From assembly GCA_022592435.1 (NCBI GenBank), contig JABYQS010000398.1:1-25027 (forward strand): a DNA stretch of 25,027 nt, given 5' to 3'. This DNA is from Cerioporus squamosus. Lineage: Eukaryota; Basidiomycota; Agaricomycetes; Polyporales; Polyporaceae. The translations under genes and the position numbers were made by a program. The notes beneath the pieces were generated by a model. It was given only the letters and a program-made list of their open reading frames with translations. It did not search any database and was not told where the DNA came from. Every line of letters begins with the position of its first letter. The stretch's first letter is position 1. Shown here one piece after another: positions 10,742 through 22,800 of this stretch.

Positions 10742-12231
10742 ATGCGCTTCTTCCCCGCTGCCTCCCTCCTGCTCGCGTCCGCCCCCGCCGTCCTCGGCCA
10801 AAACGCAACCATCCTCGAGGGTCTTGTGGACGCCCTCAAGAGTTCAGGCCTCGCCCATCTCGCCAGCGTTGCATCGCAACTCAACACGACTGCTGCGGGC
10901 CCGTCGGTTCTGAATCAGCTCGCGAGCGGCGGGCAGTACGTTCTCTTCGCTCCCAACGATACCGCCTGTGAGTAGTCTGCCGCAATCCGCTCGAAGACAT
11001 CCTACTCACCCGCCTGCAGTCCAGCAGGCGTCGGTGCCCTCGGATCCTGATGAGCTCACGGACCTCGTCGCCTACCACATCGTCTCCGGCAACTTCTCCG
11101 GTGTCGTCACAAACTACACCAATGTCACTCTCGGCCGCACTCTCCTCAGCGACCCTAAGCTCGTCCACCTCGAGACCCCTGGGGAACACCAGGTCGTCGC
11201 ATGGGCTACTCGTTCTGACGGCCAGGTCCACGTGCTGAACCAGCTGTGAGTAACCTTCTCCACTCTTATTATGATCGAGTTCCTGACGCAGCACAAACCT
11301 CCTAGGAACGATTCTATCGTCACGAACACGACTACTTACGGCAACATCACCATCCACACGGTCGATCACGTCCTCACCATCCCGCAGTCGTTCGAGGAGA
11401 CGGTCCCCGTCAACAATGGGTCTCTCGCCAACACCCGAACCGCTCTGAGCCAGGTTCAGGTCGATTACTTCAACTCGACCACGAACCAGACGACCACCGA
11501 GACGTTGTTTGAGGTGTTGAACAGCGGCCTGCGTGGTTTCACGCTCTTCGCGCCCAACAACTCCGCTATTGAGAGCGCCGCCGCGAACCTTGCTAGCCTT
11601 GCGTCTAACCGTACCGCCCTCATTACGCTCTTCCAGAACCATGTACGTCTTCCCCCACCCACATGGAGTTCATTTCCATGGTCGATCAAGACCTTGCGCT
11701 AACAGCACCGTTTGCAACGTGTAGTTCATCAACGGCTCCACGATCTACTCTCCCCTGCTCTCGAGCGGCAACCTCACCTCCGCAGCGGGTGAGCCGCTGT
11801 CGTTCGTGCTGAACGCCACCGGCCACTACGTCACCTCTGGCAACGTCACCGCGCAGATTGTCCAACCCGATGTGCTCCTTCCCAACGGCGTCATCCACGT
11901 CATTGACCGCGTGCTCGTCAACACGCAGAGTGACGCGTCGGCCGCGAGTTCTGCGTGAGTACCTTTCATCCTTGTTGTGCTTCAGGGTGCTGACAACGCC
12001 TCCATCAGGGTGGCGTCCGCGAGCTCAGTCGCTTCCCAGCAGACGGCCTCGGCCACTGCTCCCATTGGGTTCTCTGCGACCGCGACGCTCGGCTCCTCCG
12101 GATCTGGTTCTAGCGGATCTTCAACGTCTGGCAGCAACGCCGCATCGCGCGTTATTGCGAGCTCTGAGCTCGTCATGAGCCTCGCGGTGACCCTGGCAGG
12201 CGTCTTCGCTGGCATGCTCGCCATTGCATGA
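10742..12231 (+). CDS. Fasciclin (FAS1) domain protein, secreted and GPI-anchored
   Basis: Five exons: 10742-10967, 11020-11245, 11306-11642, 11725-11954, 12009-12231, with GT-AG introns of 52, 60, 82 and 54 nt and exact frame continuity. The protein has 413 residues. A signal peptide ('MRFFPAASLLLASAPAVLG') is followed by two FAS1 domains. The first has 'YVLFAPNDTA' and 'DLVAYHIVSG'. The second has 'GFTLFAPNNSAIE' and ends 'LPNGVIHVIDRVLV', the family's H2-like box. Many N-x-S/T sequons show a glycosylated cell-surface protein. The C-terminus is Ser/Gly-rich (about residues 345-385) and then hydrophobic with no cytoplasmic tail, which is a GPI-attachment signal. FAS1 proteins act in cell adhesion and cell-wall organisation. 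The 'VLFAPNDTAF' box is interrupted by intron 1. The gene is undamaged and its promoter has a TATA box. Confidence 0.92.
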
Positions 12232-13118
12232 GCACGAATGTCCTTCCTATTCTCACGCACGACACGCTCCACACACGACCTCCACCTACGTCACATCGGA
12301 CACCTTGACGGACGTTTCACGAATATTGCACGTTGTCGCGTACCTTTTGTTATGAGCTCGATGTCGCTTTCTTGTGTTGTAATTTCTACTACTACCATAA
12401 TGATGTTCAGTTGATTGACCATCGCGACGCGCACTGTATGGATGTCCTTGTTTCTTTTGAAACTAGATGAGCGGAGTGAGTGTCTTACAACAAGCTTGGA
12501 ATTTAGGGCCGCCACGGTCGCCAACTTCAAGCCCTCGGACAACTGGACGCGGTCACGTGCTTCACAGCATATGCCACGTCGCTACTGCCACCGCGTCGGC
12601 GGACGCTGCTTGTTTCTGCCACAGACTGCTCCTCTAGATCTGAGGCTTCTCTTTGATGCCACCGTACGAACTCGGATTCAACGCCGCAGACACCTCGGTA
12701 CCCCTGCCCGCGACGTGACGCAGCTTGTCCTCGTTTACCCTCTGTCTTTTGCCAAAACATGAGGGCCGTCTCTCCCATGGCATGGACGCTGCTATTGGAC
12801 TCGTCCCCCAGAGGGTAGCTCTCCACTTTTCGACCAAACAAGCCTTTGCATTGGACACCGAAACGCCAACTTGGTCTGGAAGAATACGCGATCTCCAGCA
12901 TGGCGTCCGTGCATGCGGACCCCACATTCTTGTCCGAGTGTCTGCGGATTTTGCCGATGAGCGTCCAGATTGCGACACGAGTCATCTCAGTTGCGACCTC
13001 TGTTCACGCCCTTCGCTCGATACTTGGACATATGTATAAGAAGAGCAAGACGCTTTGTCTCCCATTCCCCGTCAGATACCCCATAAATCGACCGCGATCG
13101 GCGCGATAAGACACGACC
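12232..13118. other. Intergenic between fasciclin and Old Yellow Enzyme genes
   Basis: About 890 bases in head-to-tail arrangement. It should contain the 3' untranslated region of the fasciclin gene and the promoter of the flavin oxidoreductase. A TATA-like box is at 13035-13040. I see no supportable gene; the open frames here lack motifs. Confidence 0.5.
13035..13040 (+). promoter_or_regulatory. TATA-like box before the Old Yellow Enzyme gene
   Basis: TATAAG, 84 bases before the ATG at 13119. The spacing resembles that of the TATA box of the fasciclin gene. Confidence 0.45.
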
Positions 13119-14608
<1,490 letters not shown>

Positions 14609-14825
14609 GTAGCAGAACAATGAGTGAGCGACTTTCGTAGAACAGTAGACCTTGAGTAGACCACCTGAGTGTAGAGTACGCATATTTAGGGCCGGTGTTT
14701 GACACGGTCACATGTTGCATGGGATCAAGTTGCGACTCAGACGCGCGACGCGTCTTGTCACTTGTGTCTACCACAGACCGCTACTTGGGTTCCTCTCGTT
14801 CACTGTCTCCTCTTCCTCATAGAAC

Positions 14826-16315
14826 ATGCCTCGTTCTCTCGACCTAAGGGACCAAGAGGCTATCCGCCAGAAGGTCTGTCACATCTACGGAACACACAGA
14901 GGCCAGTCTGGACTCACAAACGCTCGGTTGAACTCCGCAGTTACCTCAAGACCTGCACTCTTGGAGGATTCCAGGAGACGAGACAGTCCTGGAGAAGGAC
15001 GCATATTGGGAGTCTCTCCGCTCTGTGTTCGATCAACAAGGGTATACGCTATGGAAGAAGCGCAGCGGGATTCGAGTCTTCGACATCCCGAATATCCACG
15101 ACGTCATACAGAATGGATGGGCATATGCCTCGCCTGCCCGGACAATGAACGAGGTGGCAGGCGGTGCAGCCTCGCTTTGTATGTTTCAACCTCTCGTAAG
15201 TCGCAATGAAGCTGCCTACCGCGGCCCGCCACACCACACTGACATCGCATAGACCTCCCTCTGCCATGCGGCGAGTGCGAGGAACGGACAGTGCGTTGTC
15301 ATACGCATAGTTAAGATGGGCGACGAAGGTCAACAGCACCTCGACATTCTGAGACGTATCGGCCGGGCGCCGCACACTCTGATGAGCACGAATCATGCCA
15401 TTCCGTTGCTCCAGGAGATCTGCTTCGACGACATGACATTTGTGTCTTCCCTTTGTTGGGTTCCCTGTGGACGATGCGTACCAAGGATGGGCGGAGAACT
15501 CAGTTGGAGACATCGTCGACATGATCGTTCAGATGCTCGAGGTGCGGGAGACTCATCCTCATGCCTTCCCTTTGCGACACGGGCACTGACCGCGTAGGAA
15601 CCCTTGCAGGCTCTTGCTTATATACACAAGTTCCGGATTGCGCATCTGGTAGGTACGTTCACTCTTGGAAACACTCCTGTGGCACTACTTAGCCGATGCT
15701 GATACATACGCCTTACCATGAACAGGACGCGTACAAGGAAAACTTTTTGGTGCAATACCACCCGGAGTCTCTCAGGTCCGGGAAAGTGGCCGTGTCTCGC
15801 CCTCGCGTCGTCCTCAACGACTTCGAGAGTGCGGTGCAATTTCCTGCACATACCCCAGTAGCTGAGCAGGTTGTTACTGGTACTCCCCGCGGCGTGTGGG
15901 AGTCGTATGGCCGCAAATGCCCGCCCGAGGTATATACCGGGAAGCCGTACAACCCGTATGGAGTGGATATATGGCAGCTGGGTTATAGCTTGTCGACGTT
16001 GAGAGTGAGCAAACGTCCCGTTCGTCCGTGCATACACACGCATCCAGCTGATCTTCTTTGGTTTGGTCACTGCAGACGACTGTTCCCCAGATCGATACAG
16101 TGCTTACGTCGTTAAGGGATGCAGAGCGCTCGTCTGCGAAGACACATCTCGATCAGCTGAGGGACATCGTCAACGCTATGCCTCCCAATGCTCTCCAGAT
16201 TTCGCCGGTGATCCTAAATATGGGCTCGCCTCACCCACATTCGACTTGGAGCTCGCCCTCTGGGGCCGATGACAGCATGTTAGATGCTCTCCCAGGACCC
16301 GGGGTTCACGGATAG
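14826..16315 (+). pseudogene. Fungal protein kinase-like gene, two apparent frame breaks
   Basis: Recognisable exons: 14826-15195 (with breaks), 15253-15541, 15610-15648, 15726-16004, 16076-16315. Kinase features: 'CVVIRIVKMGDEGQQHLDIL' for the strand that normally holds the ATP-binding Lys, 'PLLQEICFDDMTFV', 'FVGFPVDDAYQGW', then 'LAYIHKFRIAHL|DAYKENFLVQYHP' for the catalytic loop. 'VVLNDFESAV' stands for DFG, and 'CPPEVYTGKPYNPYGVDIWQLG' (split here as PPEV and DIWQLG) is the APE and DxW region. The Lys position appears to be Arg, HRD is HLD, and DFG is DFE, as is common in this basidiomycete family; activity is uncertain. A frame change near 14955 and another near 15444 break it. A GT-AG segment of only 26 nt (14874-14899) would join the first exon in phase. 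The TAG stop is at 16313-16315. Confidence 0.65.
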
Positions 16316-16630
16316 ACTGTTCGAAGTTGCAGTGCATGCCAAGGACAATAGCCCGATCTCCTTACTACTAGCTGCTGGCGATGTACGACGGGGCCATGAG
16401 ATTGCATGCGACTCGAGACACACGTATGCAAGGTACCGGTGTGAGGCCTCGGGAGCTCTCTCGCGTTAAGTATCGGGCTCACCCACGTTCATCAGGCTGC
16501 TGCCGCGGCCGAACTCATACGTCACCCGCGTCCCGCCTCGTCTACTAGTACAATGCCGACGGTTAGTCGTAGCACAAGCATCCTCTCTGTCAGGTCCTCC
16601 TGGATGTGTCTCTTCCACTGGGCTTCCCGT
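16316..16630. other. Short intergenic stretch before family unit D
   Basis: About 315 bases. An open frame here reads 'DRLFEVAVHAKDNSPIS', which looks protein-like but matches nothing I know and has no start or exon partner. Otherwise it is the 5' region of unit D. Confidence 0.35.
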
Positions 16631-17757
16631 ATGGCCCCTCAAGACGTTCTGTCAAACGACGCGCACCGGAATGTCTTCGGCAGGCCAATAGCTCCCTTCC
16701 TCAATCATCCCTTCTGGAGGCCATTGTCGGAGGGACTAGAGAGTTTGGACCTCAGCATCTCCGCGCGCAGCAAGCAAGAACAGGATGAGGACATGCGCGA
16801 AGCCTCTAAGGTACGCAGCCTCGTCCCGCAATCCCGCTGCTTGGTTTATTCACTGATGCTACCTCCTGGTCAATCGCCAGTGGACACAGTTCTGGCCCGT
16901 CTCGTTGTATGGCGTTGCCACACTTCTCGCCCACAGAGGTATGCGGATGCGCTACCCACGAACGTGGTGCCCCTTGACGCCGTTCAAGCTCCCAGAGCTA
17001 TACGAGATCGCAGCGCTAGGGCACGCTGCGTACCTCGAAGGCGATCGCTTGTCCAGGAAGACATCTCAGGATCCCGACTTGAGACGTATAGAGCAATTCC
17101 TCGACGCAACAAGTACTTCTTCCAGCAACTCGCGGCCTCAGAGGGATCTTGCTGAGATGAAACATCGTCTCGCACGGGGTCAGGCTAATAGCTGTGAGCC
17201 GTCAACGTTCGATGGCTCAGTACTTACAACTGATCCACCGCTCAACTCAGCCAATTTATCCGACGAGCCGCTTGACTACGGGACCACCCCCAGGCGCAAA
17301 ATTCAGCAAAGTCTGGTCCAGCTTGATGCTGGTGTCAGGTGCCCCACTGCGAGGCTGTAGGTCTGAGCGCGCACGACACGAACCTCCTCGTGTTTTGCTT
17401 CACACAACGCATGGCAGACCCGCACTCCTACAAGGTACGCATCTCGTCTGCATTTCGTGCCCTCAAGTCACACAAATCAACTCACTGAGTCTGCGTGGTC
17501 TAGCCGCCGTCGCTTCTGTTCCGTGACGACATGTCTCCCTCGATTGTGGTCTGGACTGCAGTGTCGAGTCTCCTCCTGTGGCATACCCGGAGCGGGTGGG
17601 GCCGTCTACTCATGAGTGGCTACCAGCGAATCCTTCCTTACTCTATCGCACACCTATGGCTGGGAGGCTATTATCGTCTCTCGCGTTCTTGTGGGAGCTT
17701 GAGGATTCGACGAGAGCTGCTATTGCCGTCTCAAGGGCTTTCGAGGCTGCCCGATGA
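16631..17757 (+). pseudogene. Unrecognised family: unit D, frame damaged
   Basis: Exons: 16631-16810 (60 codons, 'HPFWRPLSEGLESLD'), 16881-17193, one from about 17251 to 17434, and 17504 to about 17757. Exon 2 has 'WTQFWPVSLYGVATLLAHRG', 'LTPFKLPELYE' and 'ALGHAAYLEGDRLSRK'. Exon 3 has 'VPHCEAVGLSAHDTNLL'. Exon 4 has 'FRDDMSPSIVVW', a hydrophobic stretch and 'GYQRILPY'. Intron 1 (16811-16880) and intron 3 (17435-17503) are good GT-AG introns in phase 0. Damage: a 7-base insert (17334-17340, gtcaggt) in exon 3, a frame mismatch at the start of exon 3, and a one-base loss near 17688 in exon 4. Without that loss the protein would end at 17757 like its neighbour; with it the frame runs to TAG at 17831-17833. 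Closest to unit E by sequence; both may descend from a local duplication. Confidence 0.55.
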
Positions 17758-18060
17758 TCTGACGTACCATTACTCAAGTTCTCATCCTATTTCAACGTGT
17801 TGCAATACCAGTGTGTGCTTTCAGTCTACCTAGTTTCTTCTGTCCTGAACCAAGCTTACTTGCCGCTTTCGTTTGTCCTGCTGCACTTCGCTCTCTTGAT
17901 TCCGAGTTCTTCTGCTTCAACATGCTCTTCAATGGTCAGCTGGGTCTAGTGCTCGATGGCCGTGATGCTATAGGAAATCTGAATCTGCAACATATCGCGC
18001 TGCGGATTGCTGACGACTGCGGGAATCTACTATATAGTTTCTGGACTTAACTCACTGCAG

Positions 18061-18132
18061 TTCAAGGTTTCCGGGAAGCTTCCCACGTTCGTATCGCTGC
18101 CGACGCCGAAGCCCAACGTCGCCCTCTTCTGA
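18061..18132 (+). other. Possible last exon of an unidentified gene or remnant
   Basis: After a good acceptor (ctcactgcag, ending 18060) a 24-codon frame reads 'FKVSGKLPTFVSLPTPKPNV' and stops with TGA at 18130-18132. It looks like a conserved C-terminal tail. I could not build the preceding exon with confidence; the frame at 17811-18050 is a candidate. The family is unknown to me. Confidence 0.25.
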
Positions 18133-18234
18133 GCGCTTTCGACCACGTACTTCAAGTCACAATTGTCATGTTCTCCCAACCTCCTCTGTCCAGATCTCCC
18201 CAGGAGTCGAGCCGGTCCCTCCAAGGCTGTCGTC

Positions 18235-19423
18235 ATGGCATCAAGCTCTCAGGAATCCGCCCGAGATGACTCGGATTCGCAAGGCCCCAACGGCTGGATA
18301 GCGTATATCATCCGTCATCCATTCTGAGGACCGATGTCGGAGGCACTAGAGAGCTTGGACGTCAGTATTGCGGCGCGTAGCGAGCAAGAGCAGGCTGAAG
18401 TGATGCGTGAAGACACCGGTTTCAGGGTATGACATTTCACCGGGGTTGCTGTCCGCACTTGGGCTAATACTTAATGATGATTCATCGCAACTAGTGGACG
18501 CGTTTCTGGCCAGTGCCGTTGTACGGCGTAGCATTTCTCGCGCACAAAGGCGTGCGGAGGCGTTTTCCGATGTCGTCTCCGCCGATGACGCCGTTCAAGC
18601 TCCCCGAACTATACGGTATTATGGCGCTCGGGCACGCTGCATACCTCGAGGGCGACCGCTTGTCAAGAAGACATTTCAAGATCCTTTTCTGCGAGATATA
18701 GAGAAATTCTCGGAGGGAGCCAAGACTATCTACAGCGACTGGCGGCCCAAGAAAATTGTGGAGACCAAAGAGCGTCTCGCACGCTGCCCTATTAGCTGTA
18801 AGCTATCGCGGTTCAAGGACTCTGTCAGTTTTGCGGGCTGACAAGCTATTCGACCCAGCCCTTCTACCCTATCAGTCACTTGACTGCGGAACTCACCGTG
18901 CCACTACGTGGGCGTTGAGCAGGCTCTGGTCGGACAGGCTGTCTCTCGTCGCCTCCAGCGCGATGCTGGTACCCCACTGCGAGGCAGCAGGTGTGAGCAC
19001 CCACGACACGAAGCTCCTTGTAGAATTCTTCTCCCAGCGCATGGCGACCCCGCACTTCTACAAGGTAACGGCTCCTCGCCTATTCTTATTGTCTCCGGCA
19101 CAGTGAAGTAACTCACGGATGCTGCGTCCCGCAGCTGTCATTCCTGCTCCGTGAAGACTTGACTCCTACACTCTCATTCTGGGCCGCGACGATTCTCCTT
19201 ATAGAAACCGCAAGCAGCGGATGGGGACGCGGCACCCGTATGCTCGTGAATGGCGTCCAACGTAGCCGTCTTCTATTCGATGGCATACCGAGTGTTGGCA
19301 GGATATTATCGTCACTACGCGTCCATATGGGGGCTTGAGGACTTCCCGAGAGCTGCTACTGCGATGTCCAAGGCCTTGGAGGCTGTCCGAGGAGAACGTC
19401 TTGAGGTCGAAGTGGTCATCTGA
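18235..19423 (+). pseudogene. Unrecognised family: unit E, nonsense codon and frameshifts
   Basis: Exons: 18235-18426 (64 codons), 18495 to about 18797, about 18829 to 19064, 19135-19423. Exon 2 has 'WTRFWPVPLYGVAFLAHKG', 'MTPFKLPELYG' and 'ALGHAAYLEGDRLS'. Exon 3 has 'LWSDRLSLVASSAMLVPHCE'. Exon 4 has 'LSFLLREDLTPTLSFW', 'VNGVQR', and in a second frame 'YYRHYASIWGLED'. Damage: TGA at 18325-18327 where unit D has TGG (Trp), a one-base loss near 18664 after 'DRLS', and a frame change near 19260. A downstream ATG in exon 1 (after the TGA, 'MSEALESLD') could bypass the nonsense codon but not the frame changes. Intron 1 (18427-18494) and intron 3 (19065-19134) are normal; intron 2 would have to be about 31 nt (18798-18828) to keep frame. 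Confidence 0.6.
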
Positions 19424-19825
19424 CTTTCTGCGACGATGAGGGCCGTTGATCTTCGCATTTGGAACTATCGCACTTTCAGTCTGCTGCCGTACTTTCTCCA
19501 GTCCTTGTCTTGCTGCTCTTCGGTGTCCTGTTACGCTACGGCATGCTATACTTACAGTGATGATCAATCGGCGCAACTCCCTAAAAGTCCGTGTACAATA
19601 CGAGATCTGTGGCGAAAAGCTCGGGAAAAAAGCGGTGCTTCCGCGATCGCTCGGCCACTTGGACTACGACCTCTATAATCTCAATATCGACAGCAGTGCG
19701 AGTCGACAATGGGGAGAGAGAGACGCAGCCGCTGATGACATACCGACTTGTTGATAAAACATAGCACGTAGAGTACATTGTCCAAGGTCCAACAAGGCCG
19801 AGACGATGTCGCAATAGCTACCAAG
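19424..19825. other. Intergenic, convergent 3' ends
   Basis: About 400 bases between unit E and the stop of the minus-strand EF-hand/ZZ gene. I see no coding or RNA feature. Confidence 0.5.
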
Positions 19826-22800
19826 TTACAAGTCCGAGTCGAGCTTCTTCAGAAGTACAGATAGCAAGTTCTCGATGTTCCGCATCCGCGTATCCAAAGT
19901 GTCCATCCGAGCACCGAGCGCAGCTTCTGAGCCTGTTGTGGTAACTTGAGAAGATACTCCGCTCTTCAGTGCGTCAATCTTGCTGTCCAACGCATCGAAC
20001 CGCGACATCGAATCCTGTCGTACTGCGTCGAGCTTCACCTCGAGTGAGTTCATTCGACCGTCCAGTCTCCCGGTCTGCCCTGTCTCTGCGTGTATCTCTT
20101 CGCGCTGCTGGGGGCAGAGTACGAGACCGTGTGCCAGCTTGTGCGCACTCTTGGTAACAATGTTCCTGGCTTCGCACGCAGAGCATACGAAGACGTCGTC
20201 TGCGAGCAATATCAGTAGTTTCCCGAGAGCAAGCATTCATGTAAAGAACAACGTACCATCGCACTCTATGCAGTACCAGCATGGCCTCGACACTTCGCTC
20301 CCGCATCCGATGCAGCCTAGCCGGCGCCCGACCACTTCGAAGTGCCCCTCGGCGTCATGGCTGTGGTGCCGAGGATCCGCGTCCGTCTCCCAGCTCTGCA
20401 CTATGCGCGCGTCAGATAGTGCCTCTTCAGCTCGGATAAGAGCATCGTGTGCGGCTCGGTACACGCCACCGAACTCCCGGTGTCGATGTATGACCCGGCG
20501 CAGCTTGAGTAGACGATGAGAGGGCAAGTGGGGAGACGGTGAGTCCACCCTGCGGTCAGGGCCTATAACCGCCGCAAGACACTCTCGCTTTTCGCACAGA
20601 TCAAGAGTGGACCGGGTGACGTGGCAGTCGAGACAGATGTATCGCGCCCCGGATATGGTGGCGCGACAATGAGAACAAGTGACCCCGCTGCAGCAGAGTG
20701 AGCAAACGGCCGTTGCAATACCAGTGATCATGACATACTAGTGTTTCGGTGCCAATTGCTGTTTGTATTCATATAGCGTGTAGTAGTAGCGAGCCTCCAC
20801 CGGGGTCATAGCAAGATAACAGCGCTCGACGTTCTTCGTGTCCGAACCACCTGTTACGAGATCCGCGTCTCCGTGCCGTATGATACGTAGGTACTGTTGT
20901 CTTGCCTCCTGACGCTCCTCGATCCAAGACCTAGACCACAGCTGTCGGCGTACCCGGTCAAGGACAGTACAGATTGCGAATGTCCAGAGAGCTCTCGACT
21001 TCTTCGGCTGCTCGAGTAAAACGGGCCAGAAGCGCATGACGTCGCAAGGTAAGCGCTTGAAGAGGAAGGTTCCTCCCTTGTTGTCCAACTTAGAAGACCA
21101 TGTTCCAGAGAAGACGCGACCATTGTCGCTCAGGGCTCCTTCAAAAGATCTAGGCCAAAGACGAGCGGCGTAGGTGACAGTGAAGCTGTAAAGGCCGGCG
21201 CTATCAGAGCTCGACTTCGCTTCGCCAACCAGTGTCCAGCGGGTTCCAGATGACGTAGAGCCGGAAGCGAAGAAGTGACCAGGCTTCGATGTGCCTGCGT
21301 GGAGATCAAGGGAGAGCATAGGCTCCGAAGGGTATACGTCTTCCCGCCCGACGAATCCGCACCAATGCCCCAGGCTGCATACAATCCTCCTCAGCACAGT
21401 ATCGAGGACTTCGATGACAGAGTACGTACATAGCATGGAGTGAACTTTCCGCTGTCTTATCGGCGTCAGTCTCCATGTAGTCAAGCAAGATCAGGGGATC
21501 GTCCGCGATGTCGAGTGGGTGGTTGAGGATAGACGCAGGATCGACGGACAAAGGTTCTTCCGAATCATTGTAGACGACCTCCGCATATCGGGACTCGCGC
21601 AGTCGGTCAAAGGACCATAGAGGGGTGGAGTCATGCCAGTAGTTGAACTGAAGTTACTCAGCGGCGCATCGAACCGAGGGTTATGATGTCACATACCAAT
21701 TCGAACGCGAAGACCCTAAACTGTTCGGCAGGGTCGCGGTTTTGTTGCTTGAATAGATCTGGAAATTTGCTGTAAGTGAGGGCATTGTTGCTTCATGGTG
21801 TGTTGTACTCACTCTCAAGATCGCGATGACGATCATTCACAGCACGATACACCCATTCCAGAGTGTTTGCAGAGTCCCAAAGCTCGTCCTTGTGGAGGAT
21901 CGTACTACGAGCCAACCGGATGATCTCGAAGTCGCGTTCGAGAAGCAGGTACAGCAACATGAAGAGATGCTGCGAAGTCCTAACGGTCAGTACTATTCGC
22001 AGTGCGAGTCGAAGACACGCACCTTCTCAATCCTTCCAGTACCTATGATGAGCAGAAGGGTATCTGCAGCGTCTATGTCGTGCCGAACGAGCTCTAACTT
22101 GCGTCTCATCTTGACCTCTTCCTCGAGGATGTGAGTTTGGAATCTGTCTCGCATGGTATCGCTCCACTCTGCCCGACGAAAACCAGTCGTGAGCTCGGTG
22201 ATCCAAGACCAGACAGAATCGAGATAGTAATCGACGAATCGTCTGTTCGCCGGTAGGACGTCGGACTTGATCGCGAACATTTCGCCAGCAGGTCGTCTAT
22301 CCGACTGACGTAGTGCGTCATCGCCATCTGCCAGCCTACATATCACAACCATGAATAAGTTCATTCGTCGTAACTGACGAGCTCACGCACCGACGGCCCA
22401 ATAAGCCATCCACTTGAGGAGACTTCAGGTATCTCATGATAGAGCATGCATCTCCAACCAGTGCAAACGTACGTACCTCCAGTTGACTGGACGAGAAGCC
22501 GTGAAGGCGTTCGCTTCCCCGACCGTGATGAAGCCGACGCGTCATCGTCGAAGGCTTCAATGATTGCCTGTAGTCGAGTGACGTTGATATACTCCAGCGT
22601 CCACTCGTCCTGGGGAGTAACTTCTGTTGGGTTCTCGCACTCGCTGAAGGTCGCATGCTCCTGGCGCTTATCGAGCTTCTCGACGCAATAGTCACGGAGT
22701 GCAAGCACGAAATGTCTCGCTTTGACGTTCCCGCGCCATTCTGCACTCTGGTAAGCCATACAACGGGGATCGACAAATGAGAGCGTAGAACTCACCATCC

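Noticed and set aside
10881..11642. 253-codon open frame on the minus strand
   Set aside because: Antisense to the intact fasciclin gene and spanning two of its introns; no motif of its own.
18073..18084. 12-bp palindrome gggaagcttccc
   Set aside because: Lies inside a probable coding exon and is short enough to occur by chance.
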